Positions 51,478 to 61,734 of a DNA stretch of 64,000 nt are shown here, in pieces. The position numbers were made by a program, and so were the translations under genes. The stretch is taken from contig NZ_QPJS01000004.1 of NCBI RefSeq assembly GCF_003337435.1, positions 169,646 to 233,645 on the forward strand, given 5' to 3'. Positions within the stretch are counted from its first letter, which is position 1; each line of letters starts with the position of its first letter. The notes under the pieces are model-generated. The model did no database searches and was not told the origin of the DNA. It worked only from the letters and a program-made list of their open reading frames with translations. Source of the stretch: Schleiferia thermophila (GTDB lineage Bacteria; Bacteroidota; Bacteroidia; Flavobacteriales; Schleiferiaceae).

Positions 51478-52908
51478 TTAAAATTCGCAATTTCCCGGTG
51501 TTCTTGGAAATGGAATAACGTCGCGGATGTTCGACATACCGGTGACAAACTGCACCAGTCGTTCAAATCCAAGTCCGAAACCGCTATGCGGACAAGTGCC
51601 GAACTTTCTGGTATCGAGGTACCACCAAAGGCTATGTTCACTGATGCCAAATTGTTTGATTTTTTGCAGCAGCACATCATAGCGCTCTTCTCTTTGTGAG
51701 CCACCTACTATTTCGCCAATACCCGGCACCAATATGTCCATGGCTCTCACAGTTTTTTCATCTTCGTTGAGCCGCATGTAAAAGGCTTTGATAGCGGCCG
51801 GGTAATCGGTGATGATCACAGGTGTCTTAAAATGTTTTTCAACCAGATAGCGTTCGTGCTCACTTTGCAGGTCGATACCCCATTCTACCGGAAACTGGAA
51901 TTTTTTCTTTCTATGGTATGATGAGTTGAGTAAGATATCGATGGCGTCGGTGTATGTTATTCGTGCAAAGGGATTTTCCAGAACAAAATGCAATTTTTCC
52001 AGCAGAGGCATTGAACGCTGATCTGTAGGTTTGGATTTTTCTTCATCTGCTAGTCGTTGATCCAGAAATCTCAGGTCTTCGCTTGCTTTTTCCAGGGCAT
52101 AGGAAATGATGTACTTGAGAAATTCTTCAGCCAGTTCCATATTGTCGGACAATTGGTAAAAGGCCATTTCTGGTTCGATCATCCAAAACTCAGCCAGATG
52201 ACGGGTTGTATTTGAATTTTCAGCTCTGAAGGTAGGCCCGAATGTGTATACTTTGCCTAGTCCCATTGCCAGTAGTTCGGCTTCCAATTGGCCACTGACG
52301 GTCAGATTGGCTTCTTTTCCAAAAAAATCTTTTGAAAAATCAACTTCACCGCCTTCAGTAAGCGGAATGTTTTTTTTGTCCAGTGTGGATACATTGAACA
52401 ATTCACCGGCACCCTCTGCATCCGATGCTGTAATAATAGGAGAGTGTATGTAAAAAAATCCATTTCGGTTAAAAAAGTCGTGAATAGCATAGGCCAGGTG
52501 ATGACGCACTCTGAAGACTGCTCCGAAGGTACTGGTCCTTGGCCGCAGATGAGCAATCTCGCGCAAGAATTCAAGGCTGTGTTTTTTGGGTTGAAGAGGA
52601 TATTTTTCAGGGTCAGATTCACCCAGAATTTCTACACTTTCGACCAACATTTCAATCGGTTGGCCTTTTCCCGGTGATTCAGCAATTTTACCCTTCAATG
52701 TAAGGCATGTCCCTGTGTTTATTTTTTTCAGAAGAGTATCATCAAACTTTTCATAATCAAGTACGCATTGAAAATTGGAAACCGTACTGCCATCGTTGAG
52801 AGAGATAAACCGGTTGCTTCTAAACGTCCGAACCCATCCGCTGAGAGTAACGAATTCTCCTATGGGCTTTTTCTCATACAGTTCGGCAACGGAATATGTG
52901 CTTTTCAT
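51478..52908 (-). CDS. asnS: Asparagine-tRNA ligase
   Basis: 476 aa from [20 protein letters not shown]; 20 upstream codons are open but not family-like. The OB-fold anticodon domain (about 15-110, [20 protein letters not shown]) precedes the class II core: motif 2 [25 protein letters not shown] and motif 3 [15 protein letters not shown]. The absence of a GatB-dependent signature and the AsnRS-type insertion point to AsnRS rather than AspRS. Convergent with rimM. Confidence 0.95.
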   Translation of the reverse strand: MKSTYSVAELYEKKPIGEFVTLSGWVRTFRSNRFISLNDGSTVSNFQCVLDYEKFDDTLLKKINTGTCLTLKGKIAESPGKGQPIEMLVESVEILGESDPEKYPLQPKKHSLEFLREIAHLRPRTSTFGAVFRVRHHLAYAIHDFFNRNGFFYIHSPIITASDAEGAGELFNVSTLDKKNIPLTEGGEVDFSKDFFGKEANLTVSGQLEAELLAMGLGKVYTFGPTFRAENSNTTRHLAEFWMIEPEMAFYQLSDNMELAEEFLKYIISYALEKASEDLRFLDQRLADEEKSKPTDQRSMPLLEKLHFVLENPFARITYTDAIDILLNSSYHRKKKFQFPVEWGIDLQSEHERYLVEKHFKTPVIITDYPAAIKAFYMRLNEDEKTVRAMDILVPGIGEIVGGSQREERYDVLLQKIKQFGISEHSLWWYLDTRKFGTCPHSGFGLGFERLVQFVTGMSNIRDVIPFPRTPGNCEF

Positions 52909-53104
52909 CGATAATGCAAGCTTATTTTTAAGGCCGGCAAAGCTAATAAGCACTTTTAATGCGGCCATAGTTGGTCATTTAAAATGGTAATTTATTAACA
53001 ATCAATTGAAAAACAAATAGCATCAATCGACATTTGCACACATTACCTTAGGGTGTAGTTGTATTAGATTTTTATTTCCTTTATTTGCTAAAAAATAAAA
53101 AAGA

Positions 53105-55171
53105 ATGAGGCAAATTCTACATCTAGTATGGTTTTTATGTGCTACAATTTTGGGTAATCATTTGAATGCACAAGTATTTGTAGCCTCGCCTTCATTAAAC
53201 ACCCAATTGTGTCAATGCGATACGGTTCAGGTAACCTTTTACGTAAATCCCGGAGTGCTTCAAAGCAATAACGTAATTCGAGTTGAAATGTCCGATCCGG
53301 GAGGAACCACCTTCAGCGGTAATTTTATTGAACTTGCTCCACTGCCTTTCGGAAATAATGTTCCGCCAAATGGACCCGTGCACGGTACCGTGGGAAACAT
53401 TCTTGCAAAAATTCCATGCAATACTGCTCAAGGAGCATACCGCGTGAGAGTGACTTCGAGTTCGCCCGCAGCCGTCAGCGACTCAAGCGCCATTATTGTA
53501 ATCGGAAAAAGACCACCTTCAAATTTTACAATATCAGGGGGATTTGTCAATCCTAATTTTCCAACCGAATACAGATTTTGCGAAGGAGATACACTGACAT
53601 TTACCGGTCCCACACCAGGAATTGGCGAAACATTTATTTATGAATGGAGGGTAAATGGGGCTCCGGTTCCCAGTTCAAACCAGCAAACGTTTAAATTTTG
53701 GCAAACTGCCTCTATATCTCTCAGAGTATCACTTGGTACATGCGATTCGATCTCAAAAGATACACTTGTTGTATCGTATTTGCCCAATACCAATATTACC
53801 GTAGTGCCTCAGCCTGGTGTGCTGGCCATAAGTGCAGATACTTTCAGATTTTGCGACGGAAACTTTCTGACACTTCAGGCACCCGTTGGACCTTCCTATT
53901 CGTATCAATGGTTGGTCGATACATTGGATTTGTTCAACAATCCGCATCCAAAAGCCCTGGCCGGCAGTACGCTGGACTCCAAAGAAGTTTACGTGGCCGG
54001 CAGATACCGAGTGGTGGTTGATGACGGTTTCTGTCAGGATACTTCCGACTACATAACGGTGATTACTGACTTCCCGCCGGTTGACAGTGTTGTGCCTACA
54101 GCGATTCCTGGTCTTTCCAATAAAGGATTAGTCATTTGCTCAGGTGATTCTACTATGTTGACAGTTCTTGACTCCTCGGCGGGACCCGATGTCAGCTATC
54201 AATGGCAGATTTCGTTCCCCCCTGGCAGTCCTTTTATAAACATAGCAGGGGCTACGGATCCCTGGTTTAAGGTAACTCCGGTCATCAATGGTATCCCTGT
54301 AGATGATACAGCTCAGTACAGAGTTGTAATTTCAAATACCACTTGTACATATGTTTCAAATTTCCTGCAGGTAGATGTCGTAAAATTTCCGGAAATAAGC
54401 CTGAATACTCCTAAAAATATTCAGATTTGTGCCGGCGACAGTGTCACTGTAGTAGCTTCTGCCAATCAGCCGGGTGTAAATTTCTCCTGGTTGCTCAGTC
54501 CCACTCCTTTGAATTCAAATGCCATAGTATTAAAAAATCCGGGTACTTACGTCGTTAGGGCTACCAATCAAACCGGATGTGCTTCTTTTGATACGGTCGT
54601 CCTTTCACTGAGCAATCCAATAGCCAATGCGGGTCCTGATCAGGTCATTGAGATTGGCCAGTCCGTCACACTCACCGGTTCCGGTGCGGGTCCGGGAGGT
54701 ATGTATTACTGGTTTGCCAATAAACCCGTCTCTTTCAGCAATCCACTTGCTCAGACAACCATTTCCATTCCCCAAACCAATAAGCCGGATACCATTACAT
54801 ATTATCTGATTGTTACCGATGTCGGGGGGTGTCAGGGAATTGACAGTGTCAAGGTTTTTGTTATCGAGCCACCTAAGCAGTTGGACAGCGTAGAAATCTT
54901 CAGCCGTGTGCCTAATCTTGTCACCCCTAATGGCGATGGCATTAATGATGTACTTGATCTCTCTGAACTGATTGGTAATCAAACCTGCGAATTGGTAGTG
55001 ATGAACAGATACGGAAAGGTGGTTTTTAATGCACTACCTTATGCCAATAACTGGGCGGGGACTGACAATGCCGGAGCGCCCTTGCCGGATGGAGCTTACT
55101 ACTTCCTCGTCGTTTGTGATGATGAAGTCATATACAGAGGTTCAGTTACGATTATCCAAAATCAGTTTTAA
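53105..55171 (+). CDS. Secreted Ig-like/PKD-type protein with T9SS type B sorting domain
   Basis: 688 aa. Signal peptide (ILHLVWFLCATILGNHLNAQ), several immunoglobulin-like repeats marked by recurring FCxGDxLTF/CxGDSVTV segments (about 165, 245, 345, 445), then the C-terminal gliding-motility/CHU_C domain (about 600-688): NLVTPNGDGINDVLDL, MNRYGKVVFNA, LPDGAYYFLVV and final SVTIIQN. That domain directs export by the type IX system and surface attachment. Ligand unknown. The PorP/SprF gene follows after 15 bases, a typical pairing. Confidence 0.92.
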   Translation: MRQILHLVWFLCATILGNHLNAQVFVASPSLNTQLCQCDTVQVTFYVNPGVLQSNNVIRVEMSDPGGTTFSGNFIELAPLPFGNNVPPNGPVHGTVGNILAKIPCNTAQGAYRVRVTSSSPAAVSDSSAIIVIGKRPPSNFTISGGFVNPNFPTEYRFCEGDTLTFTGPTPGIGETFIYEWRVNGAPVPSSNQQTFKFWQTASISLRVSLGTCDSISKDTLVVSYLPNTNITVVPQPGVLAISADTFRFCDGNFLTLQAPVGPSYSYQWLVDTLDLFNNPHPKALAGSTLDSKEVYVAGRYRVVVDDGFCQDTSDYITVITDFPPVDSVVPTAIPGLSNKGLVICSGDSTMLTVLDSSAGPDVSYQWQISFPPGSPFINIAGATDPWFKVTPVINGIPVDDTAQYRVVISNTTCTYVSNFLQVDVVKFPEISLNTPKNIQICAGDSVTVVASANQPGVNFSWLLSPTPLNSNAIVLKNPGTYVVRATNQTGCASFDTVVLSLSNPIANAGPDQVIEIGQSVTLTGSGAGPGGMYYWFANKPVSFSNPLAQTTISIPQTNKPDTITYYLIVTDVGGCQGIDSVKVFVIEPPKQLDSVEIFSRVPNLVTPNGDGINDVLDLSELIGNQTCELVVMNRYGKVVFNALPYANNWAGTDNAGAPLPDGAYYFLVVCDDEVIYRGSVTIIQNQF

Positions 55172-55186
55172 CTAAATGCGCATCCG

Positions 55187-56626
55187 ATGAAAAGATTATC
55201 TATATTTTTGATGGTAAAAATTTGCTGCCTTATTCCTTATACAGCACTTAAGGCACAGCAGGTCCCACTCTACAGCAACTATTTCTTTGCTCCCTATGTG
55301 TACAATCCGGCCATGAGCGGGCTGACTTCAACTCCTGAACTTTCGGCCATCTTTCGCCGTCAGTGGACCGGCTTTGATGGGGCACCTCAAACGGCTGCCC
55401 TGGCCTTCAACGGTCAGTCCGCATCCAACAAAGTAGGCTACTCTGTGTACGCATACAACGATCAGGCGAGTCTGTTAGAACGCAATGCAATCTATGCCAA
55501 CTATGCTTATAAAGTCCAATTCGGTGACCGAAACTTCATTGACTTCGGGCTTGGGGCCGGATATCTCAATCAATCCATAAATGTAGATTTGATACGCAAC
55601 CGGGAACGTTTTGACCCTGCCGTTTTCGGTCAAATCAATGGAAGGTCCATTTTCGATGTAAATCTAGGGGTAAATGCCAGAATCAACAATCTGATGGTCG
55701 GTGTTGCTGTACCTCAGCTCTTTTCTACTCCCGTCAGATTTTTGGACCAGCCTACTGCTCAAGTGCTCTTTAGTACCTACCGCCACTACAATGTGATGGC
55801 TCAGTACGACATCAATGTACAGGGTGATCGCGCACTGCTCAGTCCTCTTGTAATGATACGAGGAGCGCAAGATGTACCTGCTATGATAGATGCCGGCGCT
55901 ATGCTCCGATTGCCCCGTTATGGTCATCTGGGCTTTATGTATCGTACCGATTACGCAGTGACTTTGAATTTCGGAGTCAATATCACCGACCAACTCATGA
56001 TTGGCTATGCCCATGATTTTTCCATCTCCGAATTTAGCCGGGCAATGGGCAACAGCAATGAAATCATCCTGACCTGGAGATTTGGAAGCAGTTCAAAAAT
56101 GGATCGACTTGAAAGCGAAATAAAAAGATTAAAACAACAACAAAGCAAAAAAGATGAAAACACCGAAAAAGCCATAAAAGAAAAACTCGAAGAAGTACGA
56201 GAGGAAATCAGAAGAGAATACCAACGTCAGGCTGAGCAGCAGCCATCACAACAACCCCAACCAACCACACCCGACAAAAGCAAACCCACCACCCCTGCCC
56301 AGCAGCCGGCCACCCCTCAACAAACAACAGGATACACTTCCGGAGGCCAGCCCATTCAAGCTTCTGAATTGGCCAGCAATGTAACTCCCGGCTCAAAGGG
56401 CTTTTATGTAGTAGCAGGAGTATTTTCAAGTCAGGCCAATGCCGAAAGGCTGGTGGCTGACCTCAGGAAAAGAGGCTTCGATGCCAACTTTTTCCAAGAC
56501 ACCAACAACAAAATGTTTTACGTCTATCTCTTTAAATTTGATAATTACAACAGAGCCAATCAAGTACGTCAAAACCGCATCGATGGCCGCTACAACGATG
56601 AGCTATGGATCAAGATTGTAGATTAA
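55187..56626 (+). CDS. PorP/SprF-family T9SS membrane protein fused to a SPOR domain
   Basis: 479 aa. Signal peptide to about residue 23; PorP/SprF barrel (about 24-305) beginning VPLYSNYFFAPYVYNPAMSG; a charged coiled coil (about 305-345, IKRLKQQQSKKDENTEKAI); a Gln/Pro/Thr-rich linker (345-395); and a C-terminal SPOR domain (about 402-479, KGFYVVAGVFSSQANAERLV). PorP/SprF proteins anchor the secreted partner encoded upstream at the outer membrane; SPOR domains bind denuded septal peptidoglycan. The fusion would link an outer-membrane protein to the cell wall. Confidence 0.9.
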   Translation: MKRLSIFLMVKICCLIPYTALKAQQVPLYSNYFFAPYVYNPAMSGLTSTPELSAIFRRQWTGFDGAPQTAALAFNGQSASNKVGYSVYAYNDQASLLERNAIYANYAYKVQFGDRNFIDFGLGAGYLNQSINVDLIRNRERFDPAVFGQINGRSIFDVNLGVNARINNLMVGVAVPQLFSTPVRFLDQPTAQVLFSTYRHYNVMAQYDINVQGDRALLSPLVMIRGAQDVPAMIDAGAMLRLPRYGHLGFMYRTDYAVTLNFGVNITDQLMIGYAHDFSISEFSRAMGNSNEIILTWRFGSSSKMDRLESEIKRLKQQQSKKDENTEKAIKEKLEEVREEIRREYQRQAEQQPSQQPQPTTPDKSKPTTPAQQPATPQQTTGYTSGGQPIQASELASNVTPGSKGFYVVAGVFSSQANAERLVADLRKRGFDANFFQDTNNKMFYVYLFKFDNYNRANQVRQNRIDGRYNDELWIKIVD

Positions 56627-56653
56627 ACTAAAAAATCATCTGTAGCTAAAATT

Positions 56654-56689
56654 AAAACCGCGGATACAGACGTATACCGCGGTTTTTTT
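56654..56689. terminator. Bidirectional terminator between porP/sprF and ndk
   Basis: AAAACCGCGG and CCGCGGTTTT form the stem with ATAC/GTAT pairing above it and T-runs on both strands, between two convergent stops (56626 and 56738). Confidence 0.88.
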
Positions 56690-56737
56690 ATTGATACGCT
56701 CTTTAAGCCAGTCACATTCGCCTCTTATCAGGCTGAA

Positions 56738-57157
56738 TTAGTACCGCTCTCTTTCCGAAAAGAAGAAATTCGATTCGATGACTGCATTCTCATCGCTATC
56801 GCTCCCGTGAATTGCGTTGGCAGCTATGCTTTTAGCAAACATTTTTCGAATAGTGCCCTCTTCAGCCTTGGCCGGATCGGTAGCACCAATTAGCTTCCTG
56901 AAATCTTCAACGGCGTTTTCTTTCTCCAGTATGGCAGCTACTATTGGACCCGATGTCATATATTCGACCAATTCGCCGAAAAAAGGACGATCTTTGTGAA
57001 TGCCGTAAAATTTTTCAGCCTCAGCTTTGGAAAGCTGAGTTTTTTTCATTGCCACAATTCTGAAGCCTGCACCTTCAATTCTGTTTAAAATAGCACCTGT
57101 GTTGCCATCGGCTACAGCATCCGGCTTGATCATTGTAAACGTGATACGTCTTTTCAT
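56738..57157 (-). CDS. ndk: Nucleoside-diphosphate kinase
   Basis: 139 aa from [20 protein letters not shown]; 14 further upstream codons lack family features. It contains the TMIKPDAV start, ALxGAT-type [18 protein letters not shown] and the active-site NAIHGSDS with the phosphorylated His. It equilibrates NTP pools. Confidence 0.97.
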   Translation of the reverse strand: MKRRITFTMIKPDAVADGNTGAILNRIEGAGFRIVAMKKTQLSKAEAEKFYGIHKDRPFFGELVEYMTSGPIVAAILEKENAVEDFRKLIGATDPAKAEEGTIRKMFAKSIAANAIHGSDSDENAVIESNFFFSERERY

Positions 57158-57307
57158 ATAAAGAAAATGTTTTGACGGCAAAAGTATTGAAGCATACAAG
57201 AGGCAGCATTTGACCCCATGCTTACAAAAACCTAAAAATTTTTAGATTCACATTTGGCGACAATCGATCCCCTACGTCCATCCATGGAATGTATGAGACC
57301 TTTAAAA

Positions 57308-58567
57308 TCAGGACCCTTGCCGGATTGCCTCTACCGGATCGAGCCGACTGGCGCTTCGGGCCGGAGCATAGCCTGATACCAAACCAATTACCACGCTGAT
57401 CACCACCCCTTGAATGATGTTTTTTGCACTTAAGTAAAAAGGAAACTCCAGGATCCCTGAAACAACCAGCAAAGTAATGCCCACCAATACCAATCCAATT
57501 AACCCACCCACAAAACACAGTGCTACGCTCTCGGTCAAAAATTGCTGAAGGATAAATCGGGCCGGAGCACCGAGCGCCTTGCGAATGCCGATTTCAGAGG
57601 TTCGCTCTTTCACGCTGACAAACATGATGTTGGCAATTCCAAATCCACCCACCAGAATAGAAAAACCGCCGATGAATATACCAGCTATTGTCACTATGTT
57701 GAAAATCTGGTCCAGACTTGCGCTTATCAGAGATATTTCGTTCAGGGCAAAATTGTCTTCAACTTTGGGTTTAAGGCGACGAATAGCTCGCATGTGCTGG
57801 CGAAGTTCATTCTTATATTCCGCCAGCGATACTCCTTCGATAGGTCTGGCCATGATAAAGCTTCCTTCAATGCTGTTGGGATTTACAATCCTCAGTCCAA
57901 AACTGGCAGGAGCCACGATGTTCTGGTCGTTGTCATTGCCCACCAGACTTTTTCCTGTTTTATCAAATACACCAATTACCGTAAGTTTCTTTCCTTTCAG
58001 CTGTACCTTTTGTCCAATCGGATCTATTCCGGCAAATAAACCCTGTGCTACATCATAGCCCAATACACATACCTGAGACCCGCTTTTTCCTTCCTGCTCG
58101 TTAAAAAACCTTCCGGCTTGAATGTTCTGATTCCAAAGTTTGATGTAATCTGCGGTAGTAAACAGCACTGTAGTGCCTTTCACCTCATTGCCCAGCGCTT
58201 TAGCTGTCGCACTGATGCCAAAACCATACACCAATTTATCGCTCAGCCTCGAAAGCTTTTTAAGTTTTTCGTATTCAGAGTAGGTAGGCTCCGGCCTGTT
58301 GAGATACTTCCACCACGGATATTCACCCCCTCCTCCCCATGGCCACTTTTGAATGTACAGTACATTTGACCCTAGCGACTGTACAGAGTCCCTGATGTTT
58401 TTCTCCAAGGAATCCACCATGGCAAATACGGTGATGATGCAGTAAATTCCCACCGTAATCCCAAGAAGCGAAAGCAGTGTTCTGAATTTATTGACACTCA
58501 GCGAATTCAATCCCAAACGTATGCTCTCGCCAAGGAGTTGCAGTTGTTCTTTGAAATCAGTTCCCAT
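57308..58567 (-). CDS. MacB/FtsX-type ABC transporter permease
   Basis: 419 aa. N-terminal helix (LLSLLGITVGIYCIITVFAMVDS), a MacB-core periplasmic domain (about 55-265), and three C-terminal FtsX helices, with NIMFVSVKERTSEIGIRKALGAPA the typical cytoplasmic loop. It works with a separate ATPase of LolD/MacB type, not adjacent. Such permeases drive export or lipoprotein release. Its start overlaps the GT2 stop by 11 bases. Confidence 0.9.
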   Translation of the reverse strand: MGTDFKEQLQLLGESIRLGLNSLSVNKFRTLLSLLGITVGIYCIITVFAMVDSLEKNIRDSVQSLGSNVLYIQKWPWGGGGEYPWWKYLNRPEPTYSEYEKLKKLSRLSDKLVYGFGISATAKALGNEVKGTTVLFTTADYIKLWNQNIQAGRFFNEQEGKSGSQVCVLGYDVAQGLFAGIDPIGQKVQLKGKKLTVIGVFDKTGKSLVGNDNDQNIVAPASFGLRIVNPNSIEGSFIMARPIEGVSLAEYKNELRQHMRAIRRLKPKVEDNFALNEISLISASLDQIFNIVTIAGIFIGGFSILVGGFGIANIMFVSVKERTSEIGIRKALGAPARFILQQFLTESVALCFVGGLIGLVLVGITLLVVSGILEFPFYLSAKNIIQGVVISVVIGLVSGYAPARSASRLDPVEAIRQGS

Positions 58568-59726
58568 CGCCCGTGTGTCCTTTTTCCGTTACTTCAAAGT
58601 GTGTAGCAGTTTTTTTGGTTATTTTCAGGATCGAACCGATTAAGGCCATCATCGCTACCGGAATGTGGAAAATGGCCCTTGCAAGCTGCGCGTCGTACAT
58701 GTTGGCAGGTACCGAGGCCAGCATTGCCAGATAATACATAGCGGTAAGCACGATCCAGTTGCACTGCAAGTACGGGCTAAAGTAATCCACCAACGCCAGG
58801 ATACCAAGCAAACCGATCAACAGCACTTTGGGTATGAGCGCCATCTGAAAGCACTTGTCAAAATAATCAATATTGCCTTTGGTAATCAGGTGCTTTACTC
58901 CGTCGAAGAAAAAATGACGGAAAAAATAAAACTGTGCCCCCAGCCAACGGGTACGCTGCTTGCCGAAGTTTTTCGTGGTCGATACCTTCTCATCATAAAC
59001 ATAAGCGTGTTCAAAATATTCTATCGTATGCCTGTCCTTGAGCAGCAGCATTTCCAACAACTTGTCTTCTCCTGCAGTATCGGTGATTTGCGACATGTAT
59101 TTCCTAAACAAGTTAAATTCAAATACCATCCCTGAACCTATCAGAGCAGCCGAAAGCCCCAGATTTCGGTGCCCCTTCCGGAAAATGTGGTTGCCGATTT
59201 CTTCGTTTGCTGAGTCCAGTACTGCCATGGGAGTATTTCTGTTTTTTGCAGTGCGGTGGGCCTGAATGATTTTGTAGCCACTTTGAAAGGCATCGGAAAC
59301 TTTCCTGAGAAAAAAATGAGCCATCACATTGTCACTGTCAAGTATCACCACGGCTTCCGGTGGGTCCTGGCTTAGGTACTCGAGTCCTTTGTTGATGCTT
59401 TTGGCTTTGGTGCTGTGCTCAAAGGATACCTCAAGCACCTCAACTCCCGTTAAGCGCAACTTCTCCACCGTCTCAGGCTTAAATGAATCTGCCAATACTA
59501 CAATCCTCCGGTATTCAGCCGGATAATCTACCTCCAGCGCTTTTTTCGCCGTATCCACGATGATATTATCCTCCTTGTAGCCAGGTATCAGTATGGCAAA
59601 CCGCGTAAAGGGCATACCTCTTTTCAGCTTTAGCTCATGTGGAGCCAGTCCGGCCATACCAAAAATGAAAAAGTAAAACACTTGTATGGCTATGAGCGTG
59701 TACAGAACATTCTCGATATATTCCAT
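58557..59726 (-). CDS. Membrane-bound family 2 glycosyltransferase
   Basis: 389 aa. An N-terminal helix (about 5-27) precedes a GT-A domain: LIPGYKEDNIIVDTAKKAL, DSDN (DxD), TAGEDKLLEMLLLKDRHTIEY with catalytic Asp, and KQRTRW (QxxRW) as in processive synthases. Three or four helices follow (about 285-370). It would use a nucleotide sugar and extrude or lipid-link a polysaccharide. It precedes and overlaps a MacB-like permease gene. Confidence 0.88.
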   Translation of the reverse strand: MEYIENVLYTLIAIQVFYFFIFGMAGLAPHELKLKRGMPFTRFAILIPGYKEDNIIVDTAKKALEVDYPAEYRRIVVLADSFKPETVEKLRLTGVEVLEVSFEHSTKAKSINKGLEYLSQDPPEAVVILDSDNVMAHFFLRKVSDAFQSGYKIIQAHRTAKNRNTPMAVLDSANEEIGNHIFRKGHRNLGLSAALIGSGMVFEFNLFRKYMSQITDTAGEDKLLEMLLLKDRHTIEYFEHAYVYDEKVSTTKNFGKQRTRWLGAQFYFFRHFFFDGVKHLITKGNIDYFDKCFQMALIPKVLLIGLLGILALVDYFSPYLQCNWIVLTAMYYLAMLASVPANMYDAQLARAIFHIPVAMMALIGSILKITKKTATHFEVTEKGHTGDGN

Positions 59727-59839
59727 TATTGCAGTATGGTTAAAACAAATTCAAATATTACATCTGAGCCAAACCTTTCGCAACCGACGACTGTAAATTT
59801 TTTCGTTCATGGTTTTCTTTGTCAAAAATATAGTTGTAC

Positions 59840-60988
59840 ATGTTCCCACGTGCTGTTTATCTGCTAGTAGCGTTTAGTTTTTCGATACATTTCAGCATAG
59901 CACAAAAAAGGCCGAAATCAGCAGATATAACCTATCCTCAGGAAGTACACCTCAAAAATCTCAGACAGTTGACCAACGGTGGCGACAATGCCGAAGCGTA
60001 CTGGAGCTTCGACAACAAAAAGCTCGTCATGCAGAGCAACAACCCGGCCTGGGGTCTTAAATGCGACCAGATTTTCTGGTTTGACATTCGCCGGGATCAT
60101 CTCTTTCAGTCTCGCCCCACTATGGTGTCCACCGGCAAAGGACGGACCACCTGTTCCTTCTTCTTACCCGGCGATACCTTAATCCTCTTTGCCAGTACCC
60201 ATGAAGGTGGCGACGAATGCCCCCCGGAACCCGACCGCTCAGAAGGTTATGTGTGGCCCCTTTACAATACTTACGACATTTACGTAGCTGACCTCCAGGG
60301 CAACATCGTAAAAAAACTCACCGATCGCCGTGGCTATGATGCCGAAGCCACCGTTTCACCCAAAGGCGACAAAATAGTTTTTACATCCGACCGATCCGGC
60401 GACCTGGAGCTCTGGGTGATGGACATCGATGGATCCAACCCTGTGCAAATCACCCACGAACTCGGTTACGATGGAGGAGCATTTTTCTCTCCCGATGGCA
60501 GCAAAATCGTGTTCCGAGCCAGCAGACCCAAAACTCCAGAGGAACAAGAAGAATACAAAGCCCTCCTTGCCAAAGGTCTGGTCAAACCCTCCAACATGGA
60601 AATTATTGTCTGCAATGCCGATGGCTCCGACCTTCGCCAGGTCACAAACCTCGGCAAAGCCAACTGGGCCCCCTACTACCACCCCGATGGCAAACGAATC
60701 CTCTTCTCCTCCAATCATCACAGCCCACGTGGGTTTCAGTTCAACATATTTATGATCAACGAAGACGGCACCGGTCTCAAACAAATCACTTTCGACCCCA
60801 CCTTCGATGCCTTCCCCATGTTTTCCTGGGATGGAAAAAAGCTCGCCTTCAGTTCAAACCGAAACAATGGCGGTACCCGCGATACCAACGTTTTTATCTG
60901 CGACTGGGACGAAGAAGGCAAGCCTGATCGATTAAAAAACAAGTCCAGAAAGAGACTCAAAAAAACTACCTCCCCCAAAAGCCCATGA
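59840..60988 (+). CDS. Exported TolB-like WD40/PD40 beta-propeller protein
   Basis: 382 aa from MFPRAVYLLVAFSFSIHFSIAQ (signal peptide); a TTG two codons upstream opens the frame. Propeller blades repeat the PD40 pattern: AEATVSPKGDKIVFTSDRSGDLELWVMDIDG, GAFFSPDGSKIVFRASRP, YYHPDGKRILFSSNHHS, DAFPMFSWDGKKLAFSSNRN. Such proteins act as periplasmic binding scaffolds. It overlaps kdsB by 4 bases (ATGA). Confidence 0.88.
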   Translation: MFPRAVYLLVAFSFSIHFSIAQKRPKSADITYPQEVHLKNLRQLTNGGDNAEAYWSFDNKKLVMQSNNPAWGLKCDQIFWFDIRRDHLFQSRPTMVSTGKGRTTCSFFLPGDTLILFASTHEGGDECPPEPDRSEGYVWPLYNTYDIYVADLQGNIVKKLTDRRGYDAEATVSPKGDKIVFTSDRSGDLELWVMDIDGSNPVQITHELGYDGGAFFSPDGSKIVFRASRPKTPEEQEEYKALLAKGLVKPSNMEIIVCNADGSDLRQVTNLGKANWAPYYHPDGKRILFSSNHHSPRGFQFNIFMINEDGTGLKQITFDPTFDAFPMFSWDGKKLAFSSNRNNGGTRDTNVFICDWDEEGKPDRLKNKSRKRLKKTTSPKSP

Positions 60989-61734
60989 AAACTCTCGGCA
61001 TCATCCCGGCCCGCTATGCCAGCACCCGACTGCCCGGCAAACCCCTCATCGACCTTGCCGGCAAACCCATGATACAGCATGTCTACGAGCGCGTACTTCA
61101 CAGCGTAGACCACCTGGTAGTAGCCACCGACGACCAACGTATAGCAGACCGAGTTGCAGCTTTTGGCGGACATGCGGTTATCACATCCCCCCATCACCCA
61201 AACGGCACCTCGCGCTGCAATGAGACTCTGAAAATTCTGCAGAACAGCGGAGAACATTACGATGTAGTCGTCAACATTCAAGGCGACGAACCCCTCATCG
61301 ACCCACAGCTAGTCCAAAGACTCATCAGCGCATTCAGCCATTCGGCCGTTCAAATCGTCACAGCTATCCGTTCTGTAACGGACCCAGGTGAGCTGGTCGA
61401 AGGCCCTGTATGTGTCGTCACCGACCACAGCGGCCGGGCACTCTACTTCAGCCGAAGTGTCATCCCCTTTGTGCGCGACCTGCCCCGCCACCTTTGGCTT
61501 CAGGCATACCCCTTCAATCACCACATCGGCATCTACGCCTTTCGGACCACTATTTTGTCCCACCTGGTAAATCTGCCCGAGTCACCACTCGAAGCCGCCG
61601 AAAAACTCGAACAACTCCGCTGGCTGTATGCAGGCTACCACATCCACTGCATATCCACTACTTTCCAAAGCATCCCCGTCGACACCCCCGAAGATGTCCT
61701 TAAGGTCAGAAAACTATTGACCCAATGCCTCTGA
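60985..61734 (+). CDS. kdsB: 3-deoxy-manno-octulosonate cytidylyltransferase
   Basis: 249 aa. GIIPARYASTRLPGKPLIDL, VATDDQRIADRVAAFGG, NIQGDEPLIDP and GIYAFRTTILSHLVNLPESPLEAAEKLEQLRWL are all KdsB signatures. It makes CMP-Kdo for the inner core of LPS, showing an LPS-bearing Gram-negative cell. Translation is coupled to both neighbours (4- and 10-base overlaps). Confidence 0.96.
   Translation: MKTLGIIPARYASTRLPGKPLIDLAGKPMIQHVYERVLHSVDHLVVATDDQRIADRVAAFGGHAVITSPHHPNGTSRCNETLKILQNSGEHYDVVVNIQGDEPLIDPQLVQRLISAFSHSAVQIVTAIRSVTDPGELVEGPVCVVTDHSGRALYFSRSVIPFVRDLPRHLWLQAYPFNHHIGIYAFRTTILSHLVNLPESPLEAAEKLEQLRWLYAGYHIHCISTTFQSIPVDTPEDVLKVRKLLTQCL

Noticed and set aside
60356..61281. Long minus-strand frames opposite the propeller and kdsB genes
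   Set aside because: Antisense shadows of GC-rich coding sequence; the plus-strand genes carry clear family motifs.
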